Positions 54,201 to 64,000 of a DNA stretch of 64,000 nt are shown here, in pieces; positions within the stretch are counted from its first letter, which is position 1; the number at the start of each line of letters is the position of its first letter. Made by a program: the position numbers and the translations under genes. Source of the stretch: Prorocentrum cordatum (lineage: Eukaryota > Sar > Dinophyceae > Prorocentrales > Prorocentraceae); the NCBI GenBank assembly GCA_963575745.1, contig CAUYUJ010014590.1, forward strand, positions 230,001 to 294,000. The letters run 5' to 3'. The notes beneath the pieces were generated by a model, which was not told where the DNA came from, searched no databases, and worked only from the letters and a program-made list of their open reading frames with translations.

Positions 54201-54563
54201 GCAGTCTTGGGGGCCCTTTCCTTCTCTTGCAGCCCTCGATTTCCCCCCGCTCTCACTCTCGTCCAGTAACGTTCACCCGACTGCGTCGGTCCAAGAACCT
54301 CGATCCGCGGTACTCGTGCCAGACCCACTCGCGTCTAACAGCATCGGGAAGCTTTGCCGCCGTTTTCGGCTACAGTGGGCCCCATGGGGGCCCACTCCCG
54401 TCGCCTGGCTCCAGGGCCTTCAAGAGCGACCCAGGATGAGAAGTCGGCCGCGGGGATGTGGTGGAGACGTCCATGTGCGCACGCACACGATGACGGGGTC
54501 TGGGCTTGCGTTTACATGTAATAGGCACACCAAATTAGATACCGGCCTGCCTGCGGGTGCCAC

Positions 54564-55016
54564 ATGGTGCTTTCTTATATTCCGATGCGCCAGCACAGCC
54601 CGGGGGCACCTTACGAAGTTTGGAGGCGGCGAGAGCTGAGATGTGCCCCTCGACTCGAGGGCAGGGGATTCTGGGGTGGCGGTCCGGGGGGCCTTTTTTC
54701 CAGACTGGTATCTTTGTTCGCCGTAGAAGCGTGCACATGTTTTGCAAGCTGGGGCTCTGGCCTCCGCGCCGCGCGCATTCGCCGAGGAGGGAACTCCTAC
54801 CGCGTGCGACGAATCCACTCGGTTCCTGTATGGGGAGGTGCAGGAGAGCAGGATCCTAGGCTCGGCAGGTCGGCTGGGATGGCGCGCCTGCCCATCCTCG
54901 CCGCTGTCCTTGTGGTCGTGTTGGTCGTGGTCGTCGTCGCAGCACCGTCGGCTCGTCGGGTCGGCTGGGAATGTACGGAGGTGCAGAACCTTCGGCCTGG
55001 GGGTCTTCATCCGTAG
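54564..55016 (+). CDS. Possible first exon with signal peptide
   Basis: Within a 150-codon frame the ATG at 54879 gives MARLPILAAVLVVVLVVVVV followed by AAPSARR, a textbook n-h-c signal peptide with an Ala-x-Ser-Ala cleavage region. A GT that could be a donor follows in GGAG|GTGCAG (about 54980). Beyond it the frame ends in the composite repeat, so only about 35 codons are credible. Upstream residues look non-coding. (GTC/GTG)n content means the hydrophobic run could also be repeat-derived. Confidence 0.3.
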   Translation: MVLSYIPMRQHSPGAPYEVWRRRELRCAPRLEGRGFWGGGPGGLFSRLVSLFAVEACTCFASWGSGLRAARIRRGGNSYRVRRIHSVPVWGGAGEQDPRLGRSAGMARLPILAAVLVVVLVVVVVAAPSARRVGWECTEVQNLRPGGLHP

Positions 55017-55451
55017 CACCTCGCAGTCGCGGATAGGAGCGAGGGGGCGGCGGGGACGTCTGCAGTCTGCGAGGTTCTGAAGAAGCACGTCGCAGGCGCT
55101 TCATGTTTCAAAGGTGTACAACGAGCCCGCCGCAGGCTCTGATCTTTCGTTGAAGCAATGTGGGTGGATCGCGGAGTGGGTCGCGGGTGGGTCGCGGGTG
55201 GGTCGCAGGTGGGTCGCGGGTGGGTCGCGGGTCGGGTCGCGGGTGGGTCGCGGGTGGGTCGCGGGTGGTTCGCGGGTGGGTCGCGGGGTTGGTCGCGGGT
55301 GGGTCGCGGGCGTGTCGCGGGGTAGGTCAGGGGTGGGTCGCGGGGTTGGTCGCGGGTGGGTTGCGTGTGGTTCGCGGCTAGGTCGCCAGTGGGTCGCGGG
55401 TGGGTCGCGGGCCAGGTCGCGGGAGGGACGACAACAAACAAAGAGCAACAC

Positions 55452-55483
<32 letters not shown>

Positions 55484-55575
55484 ACAACAACGACAACAAC
55501 AATACGCCCCGCAGGACCTCACTTCAGCCACGCGCCCAGGGACAGTGAATGACACTTCGGCCCCCTCACTCTGAG
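55010..55575 (-). mobile_element. Composite repeat (CGACCC type), copy 5
   Basis: Reversed: GTAGCACCTCGCAGTCGCGG, GACGTCTGCAGTCTGCGAGG, the CGCAGGCGC and CCGCCGCAGGC motifs, a GGGTCGCGGGTG minisatellite (55165-55430), (CAACAA)n, and TTCGGCCCCCTCACTCTGA at the end. Confidence 0.75.
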
Positions 55576-55687
55576 GGAAATGAGACTCTAGCCTCAGCGC
55601 CTGCAGCGCTGAAGCAATGAACGCTGCGTTCCTTTCGGGGGCTCGCTTGTTGTTTTGTGTTAAGTTGTGTTGTTGGTTGTGGCTGTT

Positions 55688-55689
55688 GA

Positions 55690-55730
<41 letters not shown>

Positions 55731-55785
55731 AGGGAGAGAGAACGAGAGGGGGAAAGACAGAGAGAGAGAGAGAGAGAGTGGGAGA
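55688..55785. repeat. (GA)n microsatellite
   Basis: GAGAGA with GGGAGG interruptions. Confidence 0.95.
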
Positions 55786-55859
55786 GATGGGTAGGCACTC
55801 CTACGTATGTTTGTTAGCCTCGACACCCTCCTGCCTTCCTTGTCCGCTTTAGAGGCTTG

Positions 55860-56560
55860 CACGTTTTTATTAACGCAAGGGCAAAGGTCCTTCGCAACTC
55901 GGGTTCATTCAGCACGGGCTCCGCAGTACGGATTCCCTACAGGATGGATCTTTGCAGTGAGGGTATTCAGGAACAGGTAAGGACGTTAGGAGTCCTTTAG
56001 CAGGTTGTCCTTTGGTGCGGCTCCTTCTCGCAAGGAATCGTTCAGGAAGGGTCTCCTGGCCAAGGGATCCTCGATTCTTCCTTCAGCGACGGTTTGTCCC
56101 TGGAGATTTTCCTTTCAGTATGCACCAGTCGGGGCTCACCCAACATTCCTTGTAACGGATCCCTCTGCTAACGATTCCGTGTTTTGAAGATGCATTCTGG
56201 TTTCTTTGGTCTTTTTCGAGCAAACCTCCCGTCAGAAAGGAATCCTTTAGGCAGGGCTCCCAAGTCAGGATTCGTTGATACGTGTTCTTCAGCAAGTGTT
56301 CTTGCAGGAAGAATCCCTGCAGCGATACTTACATTACCAATTCTTCAGTTAGTACGGACTCACTGCGTGACTAGTCGTTGGGTACAGATGTTCTCGGTCA
56401 TGAATATTTTGGGAACGAGTTTTTAGTACGGATTCCGTGCATCAGATATTCGTTAACGACCCTAGGTCCCCATTTCACTCGTAATGTTTTCAGGATCCTT
56501 TTGGTACGGAATCCTGGCAGTAATGGTTTACGGAGAGAACTCCTTAATATAGGGACACTG
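55860..56560. repeat. Degenerate short-period repeat (AAGGATTC-like)
   Basis: Words such as GCAAGGAATCGTTCAGGAAG, AGTACGGATTCC and GGATCC recur about every 25-30 bp in changing form. Its composition is closer to 50% GC than the surroundings. No gene. Confidence 0.5.
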
Positions 56561-56614
56561 TCGCAAGGACATGTTCAGCAATGGGGATTTTGTTGCAAGG
56601 ATCTGACATCAGCT

Positions 56615-56825
56615 TCTTGCTCCTCCTCCTCCTCCTCCTCCTCCTCCTCCTCCTCCTCCTCCTCCTCTCTCCTTCCCTCATTATGTATCTCCTCCTCTTT
56701 CTCGAACCAAAGAGAGAAAGAGAGAGAGAGAGAGAGAAAAACGCAAAAAGAGCGAGAGGGAGAGAGATAACGAGAGAGAGAGAGAGAACGAGAGAGAGCG
56801 AGAGAGAGAGAGAGAGAAACGGATA
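56615..56825. repeat. (CTC)n followed by (GA)n
   Basis: 56618-56668 is CTC; 56705-56820 is GA-rich. 56830-57235 has no recognisable gene. Confidence 0.95.
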
Positions 56826-57239
56826 TTGAGAGATATCGCTGTCCTGTAACAATGGTTATGTTGTGATTTATCTTGGTTGTTGCTACTCAAGCCTTGCAGG
56901 GGGAAGCCTGCCGCACTCAGGGCTCTATTAAGCAAAGATAATCATGCTGAAAAAGGTGGCCCTGTTGCAATCAGGGAAACCTTTCGCACTGCCTCTCTGT
57001 TCTTTTGCAAGGCCGTTCTGCCAAGGTCCGTCGGCCTTCCCGACTCATGTTGCTGAGGCGGGCCGGATAGGCGGGCCATCATGCAGCCATTTGGGACGTG
57101 CATGTTAAACAAATCCTCCTCCTTCCTCACCCCCCTCGCCTGGGTCTGTGGAGAAAGTCCGACAGCAGTGGTACGTAAGTCACGGAAAGCACCGTTCAAT
57201 TTGATTTGAATGTATATCGGCGTTTGGCGTTCATCGCTT

Positions 57240-57345
57240 AAAACCGCGCGCACCGTGCCCAGTAGTGCCCATTTCCGCCCAATAGCGCCCGGTAGCGCCC
57301 AGTCGCACCACATGCCGCGCAAACGGTGCCAAATCGCGCCACATG
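57240..57345. repeat. AATAGCGCCC decamer repeat
   Basis: AGTAGTGCCC, ATTTCCGCCC, AATAGCGCCC, GGTAGCGCCC and AGTCGCACC follow one another. Not coding. Confidence 0.7.
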
Positions 57346-57837
57346 AAGGAGATGCACCACGTCCGCTCTGCTCTCGATCGGGCGACGCTGGGCGCGCCGT
57401 TGAGCGCCAAGGTATGATGCACAGCAGTTTTCGTCGGTTGCTGTACTCGGCGTCGAGCCCAGGGGGGGGGGGAGTGGGAGAGGGCAGACCTTTTTCAAAG
57501 GCGGTGGCTTCTCAGAGGCCCCGCCGCGCTCTGACGAGGCGTGCCCCCCCCCCGGGGAGGGCGCGGCCCCCGACCCTGCCGCTGCCGGAGGCGCTCGCCC
57601 GGGGGCAGGGGCCCCGCCCCCGCCCTCGGGGGGCAGCCGGACCTCCAGCCCGGATCCTATGCGCCTCGAGTCTCGAGCCCGGATTCTCAGACATCGGACC
57701 TGGAGCCTCGGCTCTGGATCCTCTCAGCCTGTAGCTGCGAGCCTCGATCCCCGATCCTCGGGCCTCGAGCCTTGGAATCTCGATTCTCGATTCTCGAGCC
57801 CGCCCCCGCGGCCGCGCGCGCGCGCCCTCCGCCGCAG

Positions 57838-57930
57838 CCAACGCGGAGGTCCTCGCCCACATCGCCGACATCTTCACCGCGACCAGCGCTGGCCGCGAGA
57901 CGGAAGGCGCGGGCGCGCGCGCGTGCGCGC
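57838..57930 (+). CDS. Short exon candidate
   Basis: After an AG at 57836-57837 a plus frame reads ANAEVLAHIADIFTATSAGR, an amphipathic helix unlike the Arg-rich surroundings, then ETEGAGA before a GCGC repeat. Too short to assign. Confidence 0.2.
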
Positions 57931-58145
57931 GCACGCGCGCTCGGAGCCTATGTCACCGCCGGGCCGCAAGCATCATCGCGCGCCGCGGTCTGGGCGTGGG
58001 CGGCTGCCCTTCTCCAGCGGGGCGGCGCCGAGGGCGCGAGGGCCCCAAGAACACGGCGCGTCGCGGGGCGCGATGCGCGGAGGTTGGCGATCTATAAGAA
58101 AGCGAATTGGCATCACGTTGGAAGCGACCCCTCCCAGCCCCAAGT

Positions 58146-58324
58146 AGGGCCAGAACAGAGGTCGGAGTGTCGCGCCGCATGCAACGTCGATGCATCGGCG
58201 ACGCGGCTCGATGTGGAGCCCGATTTCCTCCTCGCCGACGTCGCCGATGCGCCGCCTGCGTCGCCGATGCAACGCCGATGCGGCGCGATCCTCCGACCCA
58301 TCTACTGGGACCCTAGCTGGGAGG
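58146..58324. mobile_element. GATGCATCG foldback family, copy 5
   Basis: GTCGGAGTGTCGCGCCGC at the left and GCGGCGCGATCCTCCGACCC at the right are inverted repeats. The interior has GATGCATCGGCGACGCGGC and CTCGATGTGGAGCCCGA. 58325-58985 holds no gene I recognise. Confidence 0.7.
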
Positions 58325-58988
58325 TATTCGGGAGGCCGCGACACGCACGGCGCGCGATCGCGCTCGCGCTCGCGCTCGGAATTCAAACGCCGGGATGCAC
58401 GTTGGGAGATGGTCTCGGGTCTCACGTGGCGGGGGTCAGCACTAGGGGTCAGCCAATCGATTCTGGATGACCCCGGTGTAGGTGCCACGTGGGGCCGAGT
58501 TCGCTTTTCCGCCCTCCGCTGACTCGGGTTTGGGAGCCTCTAAACAGCCGTCCGGGCTTCGCGACAGGGCCTTGACCGTCCTGGGTTTGTGGCGACCTGG
58601 GTCGGTCAGTGCATCCCGGATCGTCTTTGAAGGCCTTCGCTTGACGACGGGATTGGCTGGCGTCGCTTTGATCAAGATCATGCCGAACGCTCCACTCTTT
58701 CTTGCATTTCTGCCTCGCGCTCGGGATTGGTTCGGTTGCGCGCAGGGAGCGGCCCCTCGCCAGAGTGAGCTTTTGGGGTCGCGGCCGGCAGCGTTTTGCT
58801 AGGCATTCTCGTCGGGTTCCGCAGCTCTTCCAGCCTGCCGGAGTGTTGACCCGAAAGCCGAGTGACCATTCGCTGGAGTGACCCGTGGTGCGCGTGCAGC
58901 TGGCACGAGGATCAAGGATGTCCCGAGCAGCGGAGGCGTTTTGGAGATTCGCGCGGACCTCCGACAGTTTGTGTCGAAAGCTGGGCGA

Positions 58989-59150
58989 GGTCTGCTAAAA
59001 CCGTGGCTGCTAAAACGGCCCCCCCCCCGGAAGGAACAAACAACTTCCCAGAATGAGGCGCGGCACGCGAAACAGTCAACGGGTTTCTTCCCGGAAGGAC
59101 GAAGACAACTTCCCGGAGGTCGATTTTAGCAGCCACGGATTTAGCAGCCC
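58989..59150. mobile_element. MITE-like element with ~30-bp inverted repeats (CTGCTAAAA)
   Basis: 58989-59018 (GGTCTGCTAAAACCGTGGCT ...) and 59121-59150 are inverted repeats with few mismatches. Inside, CCGGAAGGACxAAxACAACTTCCC is present twice as a direct repeat (59029 and 59092). Confidence 0.7.
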
Positions 59151-59279
59151 TTACCCGGCTTCCGGTTGTGCTCATTCTTGTCTTTGCGTTCTCCGTGCAC
59201 GGGCTTCTGGAGGGCCAGCTGGCAGCAGCGACGCGCTCTCAGTTGGGGCAGCGGGCACGGGGTGTCTGCGAGGTTCATG

Positions 59280-59409
59280 AGGGGGAAAAAGCACACAGAC
59301 ACAATGAATCGTCGATTCCAAGACGATATGGGAAAATATGGCGAGTGGGGGGGAAGACAAAAACTCAGAAAATCTCGAAAACTACAGGGAAACTTTTGAT
59401 TCGTGTGTG

Positions 59410-59450
<41 letters not shown>

Positions 59451-59480
59451 CCCAGGGCCCCTTTATACACGTCCACCTGT
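59280..59480. repeat. Dispersed repeat, copy 2 (pair with 48735-48905)
   Basis: Same order of words as copy 1, with a (TA)n(TG)n run (59405-59450) where copy 1 has TTTGTGTG. Confidence 0.75.
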
Positions 59481-59601
59481 CTGGAGGCGCGACCCTGATG
59501 GTCTCGCGCAGCGCTAGGCACCGATACTTTCCCGCCCTCCTTGTCAGCTTCGGGAAGGGAAGGGGGCGCGAGTGGACTGGTGCAAGACTCCAAGCATCCT
59601 T

Positions 59602-59801
59602 GATGGGGTCCGAGTAGATAGGGTCAGAGGATCGCGCCGCATCGCCGATGCATCGTCGACGCAGCTCGATGTGGATCCCGATGTTCTCCACGCCGACGTT
59701 ACAGATGCATCGCCGACGTCGCCGATTCATGGCCGATGCGATGCACTGGCGATGCGGCGCGATCCTCTGACCCCACTTGCTCGGACTCCGTTCGGGAGGC
59801 C
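59602..59801. mobile_element. GATGCATCG foldback family, copy 6
   Basis: Left GATGGGGTCCGAGTAGATAG followed by GGTCAGAGGATCGCGCCGC; right end GCGGCGCGATCCTCTGACCC inverted. The interior palindromes are as in the other copies. Confidence 0.8.
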
Positions 59802-61150
59802 TGTAGAGACGAGAGAAGGCGTGCAGCAGGCGTGCGTATTAGGACTTATCATGGGGAGAGGGATCTGTGGGCGTCCCATCTTGGCTGTCCCGTGCCGCAA
59901 GTAAAATGGTCACAGTCATAATGTGGCGGCTTCCGGGCGGAGTAAGCGGCGGGGGGAAGGACGAGGGAAGGAAGGGCACGCGACAGTGTAGACCGCCCCT
60001 CCAGCCAGGCCAGGAGGGTGCACACACAGACACACAGACACACACCCCTCCTGGGCCCAGGGAGGGCCCGGCCACGATCCGCGTATTGTGTGTGTGTGTG
60101 CATGGTGCCAGAATTCCCTCAACGCAATCCCCGTTCCACCACCTCTCGCCAGCGCAGTGACTCCGCCTCGCCGCCGACGAAACAGTGTGTGTGTGTGTGT
60201 GTCATCCGAGGTCCGAGGTCCGCGCAAGCTCCCGCACACTTCCAGACCTCGATGCTCGACGAGATGATCAAATGATTCGTCGCTTCAGAATCATAGAATC
60301 GATCTCGAAGGCCCAGGAGGCCTCGAGCGGTGCACGTGTGCAGCGTCCTCCGGGGGGGGGGCCGGCTCAGGGAGGAAGTCATCAACTTCCAATCGCACAT
60401 GCATCGGTCCGATATGGGGCCTGATGAACCGCCCCGCCCAGGAACGTGCGGCCTGGCAGCCTGGGGCCTATCGGCGACCTGGCGACGATGTATCGCCATT
60501 CTAGGCTAGATGTCTCCCCCCCATGAGCTGGTCATCATCCGGTGCTGCTTGAAGTGGTCCTGGCTTCCAAGGTGTCCCCAACTGCTCGCAGTATACTTCT
60601 TGCAGTGGTCTCTGGCCAGTGCCGCCGATCCGGGGTGTTCCCGACGCGCTCGAAGGCTTCGTCGATGAGGACGTCGACGACGCACGACGAATGTCGACGG
60701 AACATCGACGACGACCAATGACGAGGACCGAGTCGCGGGACTCAATGACAGGACCAATGTCGAGGAACATCGACGACGACCATCGACACGACGTGGACTG
60801 ACGAGAGTCGCGGGCCCGGGCCGGGGCCGGGGCCGTGGCCGGGGCCGGGGCCGTGGCAGGGGCCTGGCAGCCCCCGCGGGAGGCGTCCGCTCCGCCGCTG
60901 CGCTGGGTCCGGATCCGGGTGCGCACGTGCGACCGCCCGCCCGAGCTCACCTCGAGCTGGTCGAGCTGCGGGGAGCGGCTCCGGGGTTGTGGCGCCTTGG
61001 CGGCGCCCAAGGTCGGAAGCTGGAACGTATGCATCACCAGTGGCGGGCGGTTTCGTGAATCCCAGGACTTCTTTGAGGGTTGGGGACGACGCTGGGGTGG
61101 TGTGGTGTATACTTGTTTCCCCGATGTCCCGGGAAAACAACGAAACATGT
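59802..61150. other. No confident gene
   Basis: Contains CACACAGA and (TG)n runs (60015-60055, 60085-60100, 60183-60200), a GATCGCCGAT-like fragment (60465-60505) and a GGGGCC-rich run (60815-60870). Weak frames occur on both strands. Confidence 0.45.
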
Positions 61151-61152
61151 AT

Positions 61153-61713
61153 TCACCAGGATCCCGTATACACCAGAATTCGCGTTCCTGTGCGAATGTC
61201 ATCGCAGGGTCGGGAAAAGCGTTGGTGTACAGAGTCCGTTTCCCTACAATGTCGGGCGAAGGCGTGCCAGCCCTTTGGGGGGGGGCGCCCTTGCGGCATG
61301 CGCTGCGTCGTGCAGCTGGTGCCCATCCGTCGGACCGCTGCGTCTCGCGCGGGGCGCCCTCCGTGTATGATAGGTGGCTTCCATGGCGCTGGGGGCCCGT
61401 CCGCCAGCGCAGGCGGGCCCCAGAGCGCCCTGAAAATTCTACGAAGTGTCCCGATCCAGGTCTGCCTCAGCTGGCCGGGCGCAGGATGCTGGGCTCGTGA
61501 TCTACGACCGTCCTGGAATCGCGCTTCCACAACCGCCGCATCTGAAGACGCTTGCGCGCGCGCGCAGGCCATCGCGCCACTCGCAAGGGTGCCGGAACCG
61601 CCCGAGAGCGCGCCGACCTCCTCGACATCATCGCCAGGTACATCATCGTCACCATCGTCGTAACCATCATCACCATCCTCACCGTTGCCCACCCCCCCGC
61701 TTTTCCTCCTCAC
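61153..61713 (-). CDS. Weak coding candidate with acidic N-terminal part
   Basis: A 186-codon minus frame: DDVEEVGALSGGSGTLASGA and QASSDAAVVEARFQDGRRS look natural, after an Asp/Gly-rich segment derived from a CATCGTC repeat. The C-terminal half is Arg/Pro-rich. No family. 61714-62438 holds short frames only (for example LICPVCIVEEVVLYSQKVGW on plus, 61975). Confidence 0.25.
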   Translation of the reverse strand: MRRKSGGVGNGEDGDDGYDDGDDDVPGDDVEEVGALSGGSGTLASGAMACARAQASSDAAVVEARFQDGRRSRAQHPAPGQLRQTWIGTLRRIFRALWGPPALADGPPAPWKPPIIHGGRPARDAAVRRMGTSCTTQRMPQGRPPPKGWHAFARHCRETDSVHQRFSRPCDDIRTGTRILVYTGSW

Positions 61714-62438
61714 CGCCCCCCCCCCGTGGGGCCCTCAACGGGGGAAGTCCACAATGCGATTAGATCGGTCTAGCCGACGCGCCCAGCGATCTAGAGTCGC
61801 GTCATGACGCGGCGCTCGCGGTGAGGCGCCGCCGCTCGGAACGCGTCCTCCAATGGCATCGCCGCGGGCGTTGGCAGGGGTGGACCGACTTGGCGCCCAG
61901 GCACGTTTTGGCTCCACCAGATCAGATCGCGGCCCGAGATACATCAAATCGGTGCACCCCGAGCCCGCCGCATGACCTCATCTGCCCAGTCTGCATCGTC
62001 GAGGAGGTCGTCCTGTACAGTCAGAAGGTCGGCTGGCAACGTGGCCCGACAGGCGCATGCCCCATTGAACTCCGGGGTCTTGCCGATCATCTCCGATCGC
62101 CACAAAAAAGATCACGGCGATGCAACCGAACGACGAGTTCGGTTCGAGCCGAACGGCGGCGCGCGGCGAATGTGAACGCGCCGCGACGCTGCGTGATGGG
62201 GCTCTCAGCGCTTGCGCGTGCAGAGCACCCTCCCCCCCCCGCATGCCCCACCGTCATTCGCATCATCGGCTGGATGGCGATGCCGACGATGCTGCAGCAG
62301 CACCATCGGCTGCAAAGAGATGCGAGATGACGCTCCCCCATCGTTGCCTCCCCTTCACTCATGCATTCCTTTTTCACTTGTTTGCCATTCCAGGGTCGCG
62401 GATTTAAGAGGAACTGTTTCCTGGAACTGCAGCTCCAG

Positions 62439-62625
62439 TGAACAACCTCTCGGTCCTCTGGGTCGCCAAGGTCGCGAACAACTGGAGTGGGTGAGGATGA
62501 TGAGCTGGATGGGGATGACGATGCGGGGGAGGAGAATGATCAACAACATGATGAATGTAGCGATGGTTATGAGGAGCAGGAGCAGGATGCGACTGAAGGC
62601 GACAAGAGCTGGTCAGACAGTTAAT
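62439..62625 (+). CDS. Possible terminal exon, acidic tail
   Basis: An open frame ending in TAA at 62623. It reads SRTTGVGEDDELDGDDDAGE, ENDQQHDECSDGYEEQEQDA and GDKSWSDS. The acidic composition with dispersed Gln, Tyr and Trp is not a simple repeat and looks like a real C-terminus. The start could be the AG at 62437-62438. No family assigned. Confidence 0.35.
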
Positions 62626-62849
62626 GGAACCCTTCTGAGACGCTGTAGTCAAGTGATGAGGCCCTCCGGACCCTGAAATGCCTTCCTTATCCTAAGTGTA
62701 GGCCTTCCTGAAGCCCTGCACGGGGCCTTCCTGAGACCCTTTGGACGCATATATATAGAGAGAGAGAGAGAGAAACATAACACTTAGCTAATGGACTTAG
62801 AGATGTCTTCTAAGTGCTTGTCACATCGAGCTAAGTACTGAGCTAAGTC

Positions 62850-64000
62850 AGAGTGAGGGGGCTGAACCGAACGGTCATTCACTGTCCCTGGGTGCGTGGC
62901 TGAAGTGGAATTCCGCGATACGGATTATTGTTGTTGTTGCTGTTGTTGTTGCTGTTGTTGTAGTAGTAGTTGTTGTTGTTGTGTTTGTTGTTTGTTGTTT
63001 GTTGTTGTCGTCGTCCCGCCCGCGACCCACCTCACGACCCACCCGCGACCCACCCAGCGACCCACCAGCGACCCACCCGCGACCCACCCTGCGACCCACC
63101 CGCGACCCACCCCGCGACCCACCCGCGACCAACCCGCGACCCACCCGCGACCCACCCGCGACCCACCCCGCGACCCGCCCGCGACCCACCCCGAGACCCC
63201 CCCGGCGACCCACCCGCGACCCACCGGCGACCCACACGCGACCCACCCGGGACCCACCCCGCGACCCATCCGCGACCCACCCGCGACCCACCCCGCGACC
63301 CACCGCGACCCACCCGCGACCCACCCGCGACCCACCCCGCGACCCACCACAAATTTTCGGCGCCTGCGGCGGCTTTCTTTTGCATTCGTTTTAGGTAGAG
63401 GACGTGCGACCCACCCGCGACCCAAACCGCGCACGCGACCCACCCGCGACCCACCGCGACCCACCCGCGACCCACCCGGCGACCCACCCAATAGTTTCGG
63501 CGCCTGCGGCGGGTTTCTTTTGCATTCGTTCCAGGTGGAGGACCTGCGACCCACCCGCGACCCAAACCGCGTTCAGTGTACAAATCAAAAAGTTCGGCGC
63601 CTGCGGCGGGCTGCTTTTGAATTCCTTCCAGGTGGAGATGGAGAGCCCGCGATCCACCCGCGACCCGAACAACGTTCACTAAACAAGCCAAAGCTTCTTC
63701 GCCTGCGGCGGGCTTCTTTTACCTGCGACCCAAACCGTGTTCAGTGCACAATTCAAAATATTCGGCGCCTGCGGCGGGCTGTTTTTGAATTCCTTCCAGG
63801 TGAAGGTGGAGAGCCCGCGACCCACCCGCGACCCAAACTACGTTCATTGAAAAAGCCAAAAAATTCGGCGCCTGCGGCGGGCTGTTTTTGCATTCGTTCC
63901 GGGTGGCCCACCAGCGATCCCACCCGCGCTGAACTTGTCAGAGCACGCAAATCGGCGCCTGCGGCGGGCTTGCTCGCATTGGTTTGGGAAAGCGCCCTCA
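62850..64000 (+). mobile_element. Composite repeat (CGACCC type), copy 6, runs off the window
   Basis: AGAGTGAGGGGGCTGAACCG, GTGGCTGAAGTGGAATTCCG, (TTG)n (62925-63010) and (CGACCCACCCG)n (63020-63350). Then, instead of the single end module of other copies, at least seven tandem units of GGCGCCTGCGGCGGGC, TTTTGCATTCGTTCCAGGTG and ACCCAAACCGCGTTCA continue to 64000. Confidence 0.75.

Overview
The window looks like nuclear DNA of a dinoflagellate; I cannot fix the species. Four observations support this. (1) A 22-nt copy of the dinoflagellate spliced leader (19/22 matches) lies on the minus strand at 27561-27582. (2) The one confidently recognised gene has four short exons separated by introns with non-canonical boundaries: AG|GC...AG|G junctions flanked by direct repeats, and one intron with terminal inverted repeats. 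(3) Gene density is very low for 64 kb. (4) The rest is GC-rich DNA packed with micro- and minisatellites and small inverted-repeat elements.

Layout. 1-1800: GC-rich repeats and four abutting inverted-repeat elements (MITE-like). 2948-7339 (+): the last four exons of a plant/bacterial-type O-methyltransferase (Methyltransf_2 fold), with mobile elements nested in the introns and remains of a second gene in intron 2. 7.4-11.1 kb: minus-strand coding-like sequence (8382-9380, broken by one stop; 10700-11044, with a membrane helix) and a retrotransposon RNase H relic (+). 11.2-13.8 kb: a pentanucleotide tract and a 90-bp minisatellite. 14.6-15.1 kb: a 22-bp-period array before a small ORF. 15.7-17.6 kb: decayed protein-like segments, including a broken RING-H2 finger. 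18.1-19.8 kb: a long (CTA)n tract. 20-26 kb: mostly non-coding with scattered repeats. 26.2-27.7 kb: a tandem array split by an apparent retroposed cDNA carrying the relict leader. 28-32.9 kb: repeats and weak ORFs. 32.7-38.5 kb: long composite elements that alternate unique modules with satellites. 40.7-42.2 kb: a hydrophobic minus-strand reading. 44-60 kb: a dispersed foldback family, other repeats and a 2.1-kb, roughly 48-bp minisatellite. 62.4-64 kb: an acidic C-terminal exon and another composite element running off the end.

How it fits together. The only gene I can reconstruct is the methyltransferase. Its splice junctions suggest that at least one intron, perhaps all three, arose by insertion of mobile DNA. 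Most other candidate coding segments are single open frames without recognisable homology and carry low confidence. Many of the longest open frames are by-products of GC-rich satellite DNA whose unit length is a multiple of three.
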